From the NCBI GenBank assembly GCA_021397835.1, contig JAJFZO010000896.1, forward strand, positions 970,501 to 1,034,500: a stretch of DNA of 64,000 nucleotides. The letters are read 5' to 3'. Position 1 is the first letter of the stretch, and the number at the start of each line of letters is the position of its first letter. Positions 47,663 through 60,918 of the stretch are shown piece after piece. The position numbers and the translations under genes are program-made. The notes under the pieces were generated by a model. The model saw nothing but the letters and a program-made list of their open reading frames with translations. It was not told the DNA's origin and searched no databases. The stretch is from Moringa oleifera (lineage: Eukaryota; Streptophyta; Magnoliopsida; Brassicales; Moringaceae).

Positions 47663-49800
47663 TGATTCAATCAATATAATATTTGTACAATACGTACAAA
47701 CTAGGTGAGATTAGACTGCGCTTTATTATCAAATTTTTAGAAGAAAAACCACATAGACTAATCAATATATGATAGATCTCAAACTAAATTTATTGTGTAT
47801 TTTTATTCAAGAATCTTAGACTTTAGTTAACACTAGATCTTTGATTTAGAAAACAAATTTATTTTAATTTTGAGATTCGGAATTTGAATTTCATCAAATT
47901 CCTTTCTCTAAAATCATTTTACAAAATTATGAGGTGCATCACTTAATTTGCAATATTGAATATAATGAACAATAAATAACAAAGAAAAATGAGTAAAAGC
48001 AATTATTTGTTATTTATTTTATAAATATTTGATTCAAGGAAAGAATTATTCCTTCAATATGATCCTCATGCCATCTTTCTACTAAACAAATAAGAATTAT
48101 CTCCTAAAGAAATTCTCTAAGAAGAAATTTATGAACTTACTTTCTTCTAAAAAGACTAGAAGCTAATATGCTCAAAAAACATAAGAATGCAAAGATTCTT
48201 TCCTCATAAAAAATGGGTCTATTTGTAGAAAGGAAAATGAGGCAAAGCTTGTCAGAAGCCTAAAAATGTTACCAAAATTAACGAATCACAGTGTTGGACA
48301 ATCTATTTTGGCCAAAATGTGCACTCTGTACAAATTTTGCTAGGAGTTTTCCATGAATTTCTAGAGGCTTCTTTCTTTTTGTAGCTACACATTACTCAAT
48401 GTGATATCATTATCAATCATTACCAGTCTTTCACTTTTGTAATAAAGATAAATCATCAAACACTTATAATTCTTGAATTTTGATGTGAGATTGGAATCAA
48501 ACACATCTTAAAATTTAAAATTTGTTATAAAGGAAATGGGAGCTCAATACTAAATAATCTATTTCGGCTAAAATGCATGCTCTATGCGAACTTTGCCAAG
48601 AACCTTCCTCCAGCTTCTCGAGCCTTCTCTTTCCAATAACTATGCATTTGAAACCTAATATGAGATCAAGATCAATCACATTAGGGGTTGACTAGCAACT
48701 ATATATCTAGAACCCAATGTCAGATTAAAGTTAATCACACGAAGATTACATTTAAAACCCGATATGAGATCATAGTTAATCACATATTGGTTATGAATTA
48801 CATCTAAAATCCGATGTGAGGTCAAAATCAATCACATCTATGATTACATTTAAAAATCCATGTGAGATCAAAGTTGATCACATGTTGGCTATGAATTACA
48901 TCTTGCATCAGATGTACTGATATGTTATTGTGTTATATCTGTTCATATTTTTGATATTAATTCATCGACTTATCATTAGTTTATTGACTTATTTTAACAA
49001 TCTTGCATCGATTTAATAGTTATTATAATTTTGCAGATCTACCATCGTTTTTCCTATTATTATTATTGCTTTTATTTATTTGACATCGATTTTATTATTT
49101 TTTATTACTATTCTATTAATATGGCATCAATTTTATTATTATATTTTCTTTTACACATTTAAAACCTAATGCAAGATCATAATCAATCGCATCAATGTTA
49201 AGTTAAATGTCTTTACATGAGATCAGAGTTCAGAGTCAATCACATCACGTTAATCTTCATGTAAAATTAACCATATCAAGAGCTAGGTTTGGTACGAGAT
49301 CAGGTCAACCATATCGGTGTTAAGCCTAAATGCTTCGATGTGAGATTCAAGTCAATCAAATTGAGTTCAAGTATTTAAATTTGATATGGGATCAATATCA
49401 AACTCATCGCCCTTGAGATATTAAAAATGGAGAGTTATCTGCCTTAAAATCAAAACTGTATTTTTTTTCATCTTCAAATTAATAGTATGATTAATAGATT
49501 TAGCTTAAATAACTGAATGGGCATTCTTCATGGAATCTATCTAATCAAAGAAGTAAATGGTTATCACTCGATTTTTCAATGGGATTCCTTATTTCATAAG
49601 AAGGTAGAGTATGCTCATAACTATTTCTAACCCAACATCGAGTTAAATGATTCTTATTAAGCTTTACCTCACCTCAAGCTTAACAAAAGCATGATCTCAA
49701 AATTTATCAACATAATCTCCATTTGAAAAGAGTTATTGACATTTGGCTATTTTTGAATTCTTTCTAACTTAATGTTAAAGCTAAAAATTAGATGTCTACA
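47663..49800 (-). mobile_element. LTR-like segment of a Tat/Ogre-type retrotransposon, probably truncated
   Basis: The minus strand begins at 49800 with TGTAGACATCTAATTTTTAG, the usual start of this LTR type. Its other end (47702-47900) is homologous to 13109-13310 of the fragment at 10168-13703, sharing AGGTGAGATTA, CACTAGATCTTTGATTT and ATTTTACAAAATTATGAGG-like tracts. The final ~300 bp of that LTR, with the conserved GTGTTAA..CTCCCC tract, is missing. The flanking bases CAAAA/AAAAT do not give a clean 5-bp duplication, and about 1 kb of satellite monomer is missing at the junction, so it is not a simple solo-LTR insertion. No coding sequence. Confidence 0.5.
48640..48910. repeat. Minisatellite inside the LTR-like segment (~43/57 bp alternating unit)
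   Basis: GAGATCAAAGTTGATCACAT-type units recur near 48661, 48720, 48763, 48819 and 48862, joined by CATTTAAAACCCGATGT. Further degenerate copies lie at 49165-49410. Confidence 0.75.
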
Positions 49801-52800
49801 AAAATTGTTGGCAAAATACAAAGTGATGTCCAAGTCGGCCAAAATTACTCAAATAGATCTATTTTTTTCCTTAATTCTTACATTTGTGTTCCATCATCTA
49901 ATATTGCAATAAGTAGCATAAAAAACCAAAAAAGCATCTAAAAAGCTATCAAAATTCAAAAAACGTTGGATAAATGCATAATAATGGTTGAGTTATCAAT
50001 AGCAATCTAGGTCTATTATGAAGAGTCTAATGTCGAAGGTCTAAGGTCTAGGATTAAAGGTTTAAGGTCTAAGGTCTAGGTTCAAGTTTAATTATCCAAA
50101 TCATAAGTTTAAGGTCCATAATTAAGGTTGCAATGTCCTAGGTCAAGGATCAGTGGACAATGGTAGAGAGCTAAGGTATAAGGTTGAGAAACTAAAATTT
50201 AAAATTCAAGGTTGTAGGTTTAGATGTTAAGGTTAAGGATGCAAGTTTCATTTTCACACTTTATGGTTCAAGGCTTAAGTTTAGGGTTTAAGGACTAAGG
50301 TGGTATAGGGTGTTATGGCCGGTGTTTTCTAATAAAATTCGCTCTATGTGAAAATGATGAAAATTTGTTTCTTTGGAAATCCTTGAAAATAAAATTGAAG
50401 TCACCAACCGATATGCAATTTACTTCTAAAATGATGCAAAATGTGCAAAATGTCAAAGGAGAACAGTTTGAAGTAACACATTAAGAGCAAACCATAAACC
50501 ATATGGCAATACAGTTAAAGAGAATGATAATTTAAAACGGTTATTCCATTATAAATGAATTACCTTCTCATGATCAACAAGGCTCCTCTAGGGAGGTTTT
50601 ACGAAAAATTCTAAAGGACTTATGCGAAGAAGTGAATGATGAATCTTGTGCAAGGTGATATCATGAATATTTTGGCACTAAATTAAAGTTTAGAACATCA
50701 CAGATAAAAAGACATAAATCCAAAAAATTACCCTTTAAGCTTTTCCTTAGTTAGAGAATTTAATAATGTGATTAAAGAAGGGTTTTCCAATGCAATTTCT
50801 AAAAGACCTTGGAGGAGGTTTAATGAAATAAAAGATAAGTATAGGATATGGCAATCCCATGATTGCATAGGATCAATTTTGAAAGCCAAAGAACAAAAGA
50901 ATAAAAAGATATTGATTATAGAAGTCCTCTTCGTGGACTCTTTCATGGTTTAGAACTAAATACTTGGAATTATTCATAGATTTTCTAAACAAGTAATTCA
51001 AGGGATCTGATGGCTCAAGAAATTTGAGGATTAGCTAGAATGAGTATGAAATATTAAGAATGCTTCAATGTGATCAATCACGTTTGAAAAAAAGTAGGGT
51101 TTGAAGGAAGAGAAGGGGGTATTCTTATGATTTCAGTGGGCTCCTCTTGGAGTAACCTTCAAGAAGGAAAAATGCTATAGAGATGAAATTTAAATGGCTA
51201 AAATTAAGTTCTCTCAAAAGCAAATTACTTAAAGATTCGAATTCTATAAGTTAAGTATAAAAGTTTGCGAGGAGCTTACGAGTCATGACCTACTCCCTAG
51301 TGAGCTCATGGTTAATGAGCTATTCCTTGGGTAGATCTCACAGGTTATGACCAATCTCTTAATGAGGCTCACTAATTACTCTTTAATGAAATATAGGATA
51401 TTCTAGAAGGGTTATTTTTTATTTAGATTAGCACATGCCAGCTTATGAAGAAGGATGCATTGTGCTATATTTTCAAAAAATATTATTTTGAAGGTTTGCA
51501 GTGATGCTTTTAGGATTTATATAAGGAAAATTAAATATCCATTAAGTATATATTTTCAATACAAGGGAAGAAGAAGAAGAACTTAATATGATTAAAGATT
51601 ACACATAAGAAAAAAGGTTGCAAAAGACATTGAAAACTTAATTACAAAAAAGCTTGGAAAAGTAATTCTTTTGGATCTTATCTACGTAAGCCTTTAGTGG
51701 CCTTGTTTGAATCTAACGAGAGCTAGAATAAGGTGCTAGTGACTCATACCTAGAGGTTCTTTGGGTAGTGGAATGCTTAAGTTTAATCTTGGTTAGGATC
51801 TTCTCTAGTTCAAAAAAGAGGTCATTACTATACCCTATGGCTTAGTCCTGATGAAGTCCAAGTTTAGCTAATGATATCTTCACCTTGACATCACGATAGA
51901 TATCCTAAAAAATTGCAATGAGCTCTTGATCTATCACCTTGTCATACTTTTCACTAAATTTTCAATCGTTGGCTCTTTGTCAAGTTAGAATTAAGCACTT
52001 TGAATTATTTGAAGCGTTTTTCTAAAAGGTATTTTGAGGGATCTGATGGCTTAAGTAGCAAAGAAGAATTTTTAAAAATGAGTATGAAATACTAAGGTTA
52101 CTTTAACAAAATCAATTTTTTTAGGAAAAAAAATCAACTTTTAAGGAAGAGTATCGGGTATCCTGTGTTTTGATGCGAGCTTTTTCTATAGTAATTTTAA
52201 GAAGGAAAAATGTTTTCGAAGGATGAAAAAAGGAAATTAAAATGGCTAAAATTAAGTTCTTTTAAAATAAAATCGTTTGAAGATTTAGATTTTTACTAGT
52301 TAAATGATGTCAATTGGAGTTCGAAAAAGAGAGCTATTGGCAAAATAGAAAATGGTGCCAAAGTTGGCCAAAACCACTCAAATAGATTTGTTTTCTTCCT
52401 AAATGCTTCCATATGTGTTTCATCATCTAATTTTGCAATAAACAATATAAAAAAATAGAAAGGAAAAAGGATATTAATGGTAGAAAACCCCTTCGTAGGC
52501 TCTTTCTTATGTTAGAATTGAGGACTTCGAATTATTCAAAGCTTTTCTAAAAAGGAAATTTGAGGGATCTTACAGTTGGAGAAACATAAAGAATAGTTTG
52601 AAATGAGTATGAAATGCTGAGAGTGCTTCAATGAGATCAATTATGTTTGAAAAAAAAAAAGGTTTGAAAGAACAACATAAGGTATCGTGTATGAGCTCTT
52701 TCTAATGTAACTTTCAAGAAGGAAAAAATGCTTTCGAAGGATGAAAATAGGAAATTAAAATAGCTAAAATTCAGTTCTCTCAAAAGAAAATCACTTAAAG

Positions 52801-55800
52801 ACTCAGATTTTACAACTTAAGTGTTATTAATTAGAGTTCAAAAGGAGTTATCGATAAAATACAAAGTGGTGCCAAAGTTGGTAAAAACTACTCAAATAGA
52901 TTTTTTTTATTCCCTTAAAGCTTCCACTTGCATTTTATTAACTTATCTTGTAATAAACAACACAAAAAAACACAAAAATGCATTAAGCATGTTCTTAAAA
53001 TTCAGTAAACACAAAATAATTGAATAATGAATATTGAGTTACCAATATGGTTCTAGGTCTAGGATAAAGAGCCTAAGGTCGAAGGTCTAAGGTCTAAGGT
53101 TGAAGGTCTAAGGTCCAAGGTCTAAAGTCAAGCTTAAGGGTCCAAGTGAAAGGTTCAATGTTCAAGATTAATGTTGTAAGGTCTAAGGCTAAGGATTAAT
53201 GGTCAAGGGTCATGAGTTAAAGGTCTAGGTCCCATGACCATGGTCCAGGGTCTAAGGTCAAGAAATTAATATTTGAAGTACTAGGTTATTGGTTTAAGGT
53301 TCTACGTTAAGGACTCAAACTTTCATGTTCACTCATTATTGTTCAACGCCTAAGGTTCATGTTCAAGGTATAAAGACTAGGATGGCTCTGGTGTCATAGC
53401 CTAGGTTTCGCTGCAGAAAACCTATAGTATTAAAAGGAAGGAAATTCACTTCATTGAAAATTCCTAAAAAATAAAATTAAAGTATTTTAAAGTATATATA
53501 AAATTACCTAATTTTGCTTTCAAAATGATGCAAGGCCTACGAGATGTCAAAGAAGAACTACTTGAGGCAACACCTTAACAGCAAAGCATAAACATATGAC
53601 TTTATTATAAAAGAGAACGAGAATTCCAAAATGGCTATTTCATCATAAATGAACTATATTCTCATGACCAACAAGGCCTTTTTACATAGGTTTCGCCAAA
53701 AATCCAAAAAAAGATGCAAAGAAGTGAATGATGATCCTTGTAAGGGATTATCTCAATAATATTTTAGGGCCAATATGGGGATTAAAACAATCATCGGGTG
53801 AGAAGATATGAAAACAGAAAGTGACCCACGTGAGCTCTTCCTTAGTAAAGAAGGCTTTTCTAAAATAGCTTTAAAAAGATCTTAGAGGAATTTGGACAAA
53901 ATAAAAGAAGGGTGTAGTAGATTATAGTCAGGTGATTAAATCAGAAAAATCTTGAAAGCAAAAGAAGGAAACATAAAAAAATTTATTGGTGTTAGAAGAT
54001 CCCTTTGTGGGCTATTCTTGGGGTTAGAACTAAGTACTTGAAATTATTCAGAGCTTTTCCAAAAATTCAATTCAATTGATCTGATGGTTCAAGAAACTTG
54101 AAGAATAGTTGAAAATGATTATGAATTACTAAGAGTGCTTCAATGAGATCAATTGTGTTTGAAAAGAAAAACAAGTTTAAAGAAACAACTTATTGTATCT
54201 TGTGTTTTCATGCAAGCTCTTTCCGGAGCAACTTTTAAGAAGAAAAAATGCTTTTGAATGATGAAAAAAAGAAATCAAAATGGCTAAAATTAAATTCTCC
54301 AAAAAAAAAAGCACTTGAAGATTCAAACATTACATTTTACATGATGTCAATTAGAGTTCAAAAGAGAGGGTGATTGGCAAAATACAAAGTACGTGGTCCA
54401 AGATCAAGGATCAATAGTCAGTCATGAGCCAAAGGTTTAGGACCTCGAGTCCAATGTCTAAAGTCTCAAGTCCTATGTCTACAGTCTAAGGTCAAAATGA
54501 AATTAAAATTTATGGTCGACATTGTAGGTTTAGGGTTTAAGGTTAAGGATGCAAGTTTTCATTGTTCACATTTTATGGTTTAAGGCTTAAGGTTCAAGTT
54601 CAAGGTTTAGGGACAAGGGTGGTCTTCGGGGTCATAGCTAAGGTTTAACCTTCAGTGTGAAAAAGGAGAAAATTTACTTCTTTGGAAGTCCTTAAAAAAT
54701 AAAATTGAAGTCGCTATTATACTATATTTTTTGATACCTAATTTTTCTTCCAAAATGATGCAAGGGTTTACAAGATGTAAAAGAAGACTAGGTGGAGGTA
54801 ACAAACAAAAAGGAAAACTTGATAAGTAGGGAATTACAGTAAAAGAGAGTAAGAATTTTAAAAGGCTACTCCATCATAAATGAACTCCATTCTTATGATC
54901 AACACAGCTCTTCTAAGAAGGTTTTGTGAAAAATCCAAAAGCAAATGTGGAGAAATGAATGATGAATGTAGTAGAGAGTTATGTTAGATTTTAAGACTAA
55001 TTTGGGTTTTAAAACATCATAGGATGAAAATTTATGAAATCAAAAATTTACCTTCATGAGCTTTTCTTTCACAGGAGAATTAAAAATTATGATTAAAGAA
55101 GGCTCTTCTAAGGGAGTTTCTAAATGGTCCTTAAGGAGGTTGGATAAAACAACGAATGAATTTGGGGGATTCCAATCCTGTGATTACATAGGAACAATCC
55201 TAAAAGTGAAAGAATTAAAGGGAAAAAGATATTGATGTCCTTGTGCTAGAATGATTACTTGCATTATTTAGATCATTTCTAGAAAGGCAATTCAAGGGAT
55301 CTAATGGCTTAAGAAACATGAAGAAAAGTTGGAAATGAGTATGAAATACTATAGGTGCTTCAATGAAATCAATTATGTTTTTGTAAATGAAAAAAAAAAA
55401 GGTCTGAAAGAATGACATACGGTATCTTAGTGCTTTGATGTGAGCTCTTCCTAGAGTAAATTTTCAAGAAGGAAGACGCTTTCAAATGAAAAAAAAAAAG
55501 AGAGAAAATTAAACTGGCTAAAATTAAGTTCTTTCAAAAGAGAAATCACTTGAAGATTCAGACATTACAACTTATATGATGTCAATTGGAGTTTAAAATA
55601 GAGGGTTATTAGTAAAATACAAAGTGCTATCAAAGTTGGCCATAACTAGATATGTTTTGTCTATTAATGTAACCACTTGTGTTTCATCATCTAGTCTTGC
55701 AATAAATAACATTAAAAAAAAAAGAAAAAGAAAAAGCATCAAGGAAGGTCTCAAAATTCAAAAAAAAACAAAAACACTAGATAAATGCACTATAAATAAT

Positions 55801-58800
55801 TATATTTTTATCAAAAAGAAAATGGGAACCAAGAACAATAAAAAGCGAAACAAAGATAGAAATCTTGAAAGCAAAATATTCTTGCATTTATTGCTACCAC
55901 ACTCTTCATTCTCATTCCTACTGCTTTTTTACTTATAATTTATGTAAAAATGATCAATCAAAGTGATTAATTTAAATAAAACTTGACTATCAATGACAAC
56001 AAGGATTTTAGTTTCACGTCCTAAATGAAAAGAATAAGTTTATGATAAACGGTCTAAGGTCAAAGGTCAAAGGTTTAAGGTTGAAGTTCTAAGGTCTAGG
56101 ATAAGGGTCCAAGTTAAAAGTTTAGGGTTCAAGGTTAAAACCATAAGGTCCAAGGTCAAGGATCAATGGTTAAGGGTCATGACCAAAATGTTTAAGGTCT
56201 CAAATCCAAAGTCTAGGGTATTTAGTCGTAGGTCTAGGGTCTAAGTTCAAGAAATTAAAATAAAAAATTTAGAGTTGTAGGTTTATAATTCAAGTTAAAG
56301 ATACAAGTTTTTATGTTCATGCTTTATAGTTTATGGCTGAAGTTTTAAGTGTTAGGTTCAGGCACTAGGGTAGTCTAAGATGTCATAGTCGTGGTTTCGC
56401 TACAAAAAAACCCGCAGTGTGAAACGAGACAAAATTTATTTCTTTAGAGATCCCTAAAAATTAAAGTGATCACCAATTTTTTAAACTGTATGTATTGATA
56501 CCTATTATACTTCCAAACTGATTTAAGGCTTATAAGATGTCAAAGAAGAACAATTTGAGGCAACATGCTAAGAGCAAAGCGCAAACCATATGGCTTTACA
56601 ATAAAATAGAATGAGAATTTAAATTGTTTATTCCATCATAAATAAACTATATTCTCATGACTAACAGGGCTCTTCTAGGTAGGTTTTGCAAAAAATCCAT
56701 AAGGAGATTGAAGAAGTGAATGATGAATCTTGAAGAGGGTTATCTTATTAACATTTTAGGACTAATTTAGGGTTTAAAACATAACTAGATAAAAAGATAT
56801 GAAATCAAGAAATGACCCTCATGAACTTTTTCTTGGTTAAAGAAGTTAAAATCGTGATTAAAATGGGTCTTCCAAGGTAGTTTCTAAAAGATCCTAGAGG
56901 AGGTTTAAAAAAATAAAAGATAATTATGGTAGATAGTAATCCCATCATTGCATACGATCAATCTTGAAAGCAACAGAACAAAAGGATAAAAAGACATTGA
57001 TTTTGAAAGACCCATTCGTGGACTCTTTCATGGGTTAGAATTAAGTATTTAAATTTTTTAGAGCTTTTCCAATAAATTAATTCAATGGATTTAATGGCTC
57101 AAGAAACGTAAGGATTAAGAGACTGCAATCTTTTGATTGCATAAGAACAATCTTAAAAGAGATAGAATAAAAGTAAGAAAAGATATTGATGCTCGAAGAC
57201 CCTTTGTGAGCTCTTCTTTGGGTTAGAATTGAGTACCTGGAATTATTTAAAGCTTTTTTAAAATGGTTATTAAAGGGATTTGATGGCTTGGAAAACATTA
57301 ATAATAGTGGGAATGAGTATGAAATATGAAGGGTGCTTCAATGACATCAATTAGGTTTGAAAAAAAAAGTTAGTTTCAAGGAAAAACGAAAGGTATCCTA
57401 TGTTTTGATGCGAGGTCTTTCTGGAGTAAGTTTCAAGAAGGAAAACATTTTTGGGGGATGAAAAGAGAGAAATAAAATGGCTTACATTAAGTTCTCTTAA
57501 AAGAAAATCACTTTAATTATGATTTCACAAGTCAAATGATGTCGATTGATGTTTAAAAGAAAGAGTTATTGAGAAAATACAAAATGGTGTCAAAGTTGGC
57601 AAAAACTACTAAAATAGATCTATTTTTTCCTTTCATGCTTCCCTTTGTGTTTTCTCATGTAAGCTTGCAATAAAGAACCAAAAAAATAAAAAATAAAATG
57701 AAAAAGCATCGAGGAAGTTCTCAAAATTCAAAAACACTAGATAAATGCACTATAAATTATTGAGTTTTCAATAAGGTTCTAGGCTTATGATAAAAGGTCT
57801 AAGATTAATGGTCTAAGTTCTAGGGTTTAGGGTTAAGGTTACATAATTTAAGGTCAAGAATCCATGGTCTAAGGTTATGAGTTGTAAGTTTAGGGTCATG
57901 AGTCCAAGGTCTAAGGTCTCGAATCCAAGGTCTAGGGTCTCAAATCTAAGGCCTAGGGTTTAAGGTGACCAAATTAAAATTTAAAGTTCAAGGTTGAAAG
58001 TTTAGGGTTCAAGGTTAAAGACACAAGTTGCATATTCACACTTCGTGGTTCTAGGCTCAAGGTTCAAGTTTAGGGTGTAGGGATAAAGGTAGTCTGTGAT
58101 GTCATAGCCGGGGTTTTACTGTTAAAAACCCCAGTTTCGAAAGGGGAAAAATTTGTTCCTTTGGAAATCCCTAAATAATAAAATTGAAGTTACCATTAAT
58201 TTTTTTTACACTATATGTATTAATACGTAATTTTTTTTTTCAAAAGGATGCAAGGTCTACAAGATGTCAAAGATGAACAGTTTGAGGCAACACACTAAGA
58301 GCGAAGCATAAACCATATGGCATTATAGTGAAAGAGAATAAAAATTTAAAATGGTTATTCCATCATAAATGAATTAAATTCTCATAACTAATAAGGCTTT
58401 TCTATGGAGGTTTTGCAAAAAATCTTGAAGGAGATGTGAAGAGCTGAATAAAGAGGCTAATTTGGGGTTTTAAACATTGCAACATGAAAAGATGTGAAGG
58501 CAGCAAATGATTCTCTTTAGCTTTTATTTGGCAGGAGAATTAAACATTATGATTAAAGGGGGCTTTTTTAAGGTAATTTTTAAAAGATTCTTCAAGAGTT
58601 CAACAAAACAAGAGATTATTATGTGAGGTTGCAATCTTACAATTGCATAGGAACAATCTTAAAAGTGATAGAATGAAAGCAAAGAAAGATATTGATGTAG
58701 GAAGACCACTTCATGGGCTCTTCCTTAGGCTAAAAGTAAGCATTTTGAATTACTTTAAGATTTTTCAAAAAGGTAATTTAAGGGATGCGATGGCTCAAAA

Positions 58801-60380
58801 AATGCAAAGAATAATGAGAAATGAATATGAAATACTAAGGGTATTTCAATGACATCAATTGTGTTTGAAAAAAAAAATTGTTTAAAGGAAGAGCATAGGG
58901 TATATGTGTTTTGATGTGAGCTCTTTGTGGAATAACTTTCAAGGTGTAAAAATAATTTTGAAGGATGAAAAAACGAGATTGAAATAGCTAATATTAAGTT
59001 CTCCTAACAATATGTTACTTGAAAATTCAAGATTTTACATGTTAAATGATGTCAATTGGAGTTCGAAAGAAAGAGTTAATGACAAAATACAATGTAGTGT
59101 CAAATTTGGCCAAAACTACTTAAATTGATTAGTTTTTTCATTTCATGCTTCCTTTTATGTTTCATCATCTATCTTATATAAACAACATTAAAAAAAACCA
59201 TAAAAAATGCATCAAGGATGCTCTCAAAATTCGGAAACCATTAGGTAAATGCACTATAAATAGTTAAGTCATCAATAAGGTTGTAAGTATATGTTGATAG
59301 GTATAAGATCAAAGGTCTAAGTTCTAAGGTTGAAGGTCTGAGGCCCAAAGATGTACAGTTAAGTTTAAGAGTCTAAGTCAAAGGTTGAGGGTTCAAGATT
59401 TATGGCTGTCAGGTCTAAGTCAAGGATCATTTCTCAAGGGTCATAAGCCAAAGGTCTAAGGTCTTGAGTCTTAAGTCTTAGGTTTAAGGTCAAGAAATTA
59501 AAATTTAAGGTTTAAGGTTATCAACTTAAGGTTCAATGAGGAGGAGGATCCAAGTTTTCATATTCACACTTTATGGTTCAGGGCACAAGGTTCAAGTTTA
59601 AGGTTTGAGGACTAACATAGTCTAGGGTGTCATAGTTAAGGTTTCGCAATAGAAAACTCTCAATGTGAAAGTGGACAAAATTTACTTTTTTAAAAAACTG
59701 TAAAAACTAAAATTAAAGTCACCAACAATTTTTTAATATATATGCACTGATGCTTAATTTTGCTTCCAAAATAAGGCAATGTCTACAAGATGTCAAAGAA
59801 GAACGGTTTGAGGCAATACTAAGAGTATAAGAATAAGGCAAATGAAACTATAGTAAAAGAGAAGGAGAATTTAAAATGGTTTTTCTCTCATAAACGAACT
59901 CCAATCTCATGACCAATAGGGATTTTCTAGGGAGCATTTGCGAAACATTTAGAAAGAGATGCAAAGAAGTGAATGATAAATTCTATAGATGGTGATATCA
60001 TGAATATTTTGGGACTCATTTAGGGTTTGATTCGTTATAGGATGAAAAGATGATAGTCAAAAGTGACCTAGTGAACTTTTCCTAAGATGAAGAATTAAAA
60101 ATTATGATTAAATCGGGCTCTTTTAAAGAAGTTTGTGAAAGATCCTTGAGAAGGTTAGATGACATGAAAGACGAGTATAGGAGATTGTAGTCTTTTGATT
60201 GCATAGGAAAAATCATGAAAGTGAAAGAATGAAAGGGAAAAAAGATATTGATGTTAAAAGAATCTATTATGGGCTATTCCTTAGGTTAGAAATAACAACT
60301 TGAAATTGTTTAGAGCTTTTTCAAATGGTATTTTGAGGGATCTCATTGCTCAAGAAACATGAAGGCTAGTTGGAAATGAG
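49801..60380. repeat. Satellite array, segment D
   Basis: Phase landmarks at 50287, 53367, 54606, 56356, 58076 and 59601 give units of about 3080 (includes an insert and a partial duplicated monomer), 1239, 1750, 1720, 1525 and a final 780 bp cut by the family B CACTA at 60381. Heptamer blocks lie at 50005-50310, 53045-53390, 54390-54620, 56045-56370, 57775-58110 and 59275-59620. Short open frames such as plus 50768-50953 and 58643-58852 and minus 50728-50946, 55215-55418 and 57077-57298 are related between monomers but never extend over a whole unit. No gene is called. Confidence 0.85.
51250..51975. other. Unclassified non-satellite insert in the array
   Basis: Sequence unlike the satellite, with short internal repeats (GAGTCATGACCTACTCCCTAG, GAGCTCATGGTTAATGAGC, then CACAGGTTATGACCAATC at 51270-51400) and a TATA-like TTTATATAAGG near 51513. 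The style resembles a decayed LTR, but no termini, duplication or coding region were found. Confidence 0.45.
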
Positions 60381-60918
60381 TTTTGCAATTTCTTACTTCG
60401 TTTTGTTCTAAAATTTTCTTCTCTTGGCATCAGGCACTATCGGATGATACTCATTTTTTGTTATCCTTCTGATACTAAAAATTGTAAATAAATCAAGGTA
60501 AAAAATGTTTATTAGAGCATGTTCTCTGTGAATCTGAAAATCAATGTTATTGTTTATATTCTTGGAATGTAATCACCACTCACCTTAAGATATATCAAGT
60601 AAATTGCACTCTTTTGTCTATATAGAGTCATTGTTTCTAGTTGTAACGGGTTAGGATGCACCCTATTAAAGCAATTTTGCTTTATTTCTTGTTTGAATCA
60701 AAGATCTTAGCCTGCTCTATGAATGGTTGTGAATGCTTGTTATCCATAGTTTAACAAAGTCTGGTCACTAGTTTATAGTAGATGATGTGCCTCTTACATC
60801 TCTGTAATTTATCTTGGTGACCCTACAACTATTAATCATTTATTAATCATTTAGTTGGAAATAATTGAACTGGTAGTGCAGGCTTAGTCTGGTTTTGCAG
60901 AAATCACTGGACTGACAT

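Noticed and set aside
47663..49800. Clean solo LTR with a 5-bp duplication
   Set aside because: The flanking bases are CAAAA and AAAAT, and satellite phase jumps by about 1 kb, so a simple insertion is not supported.
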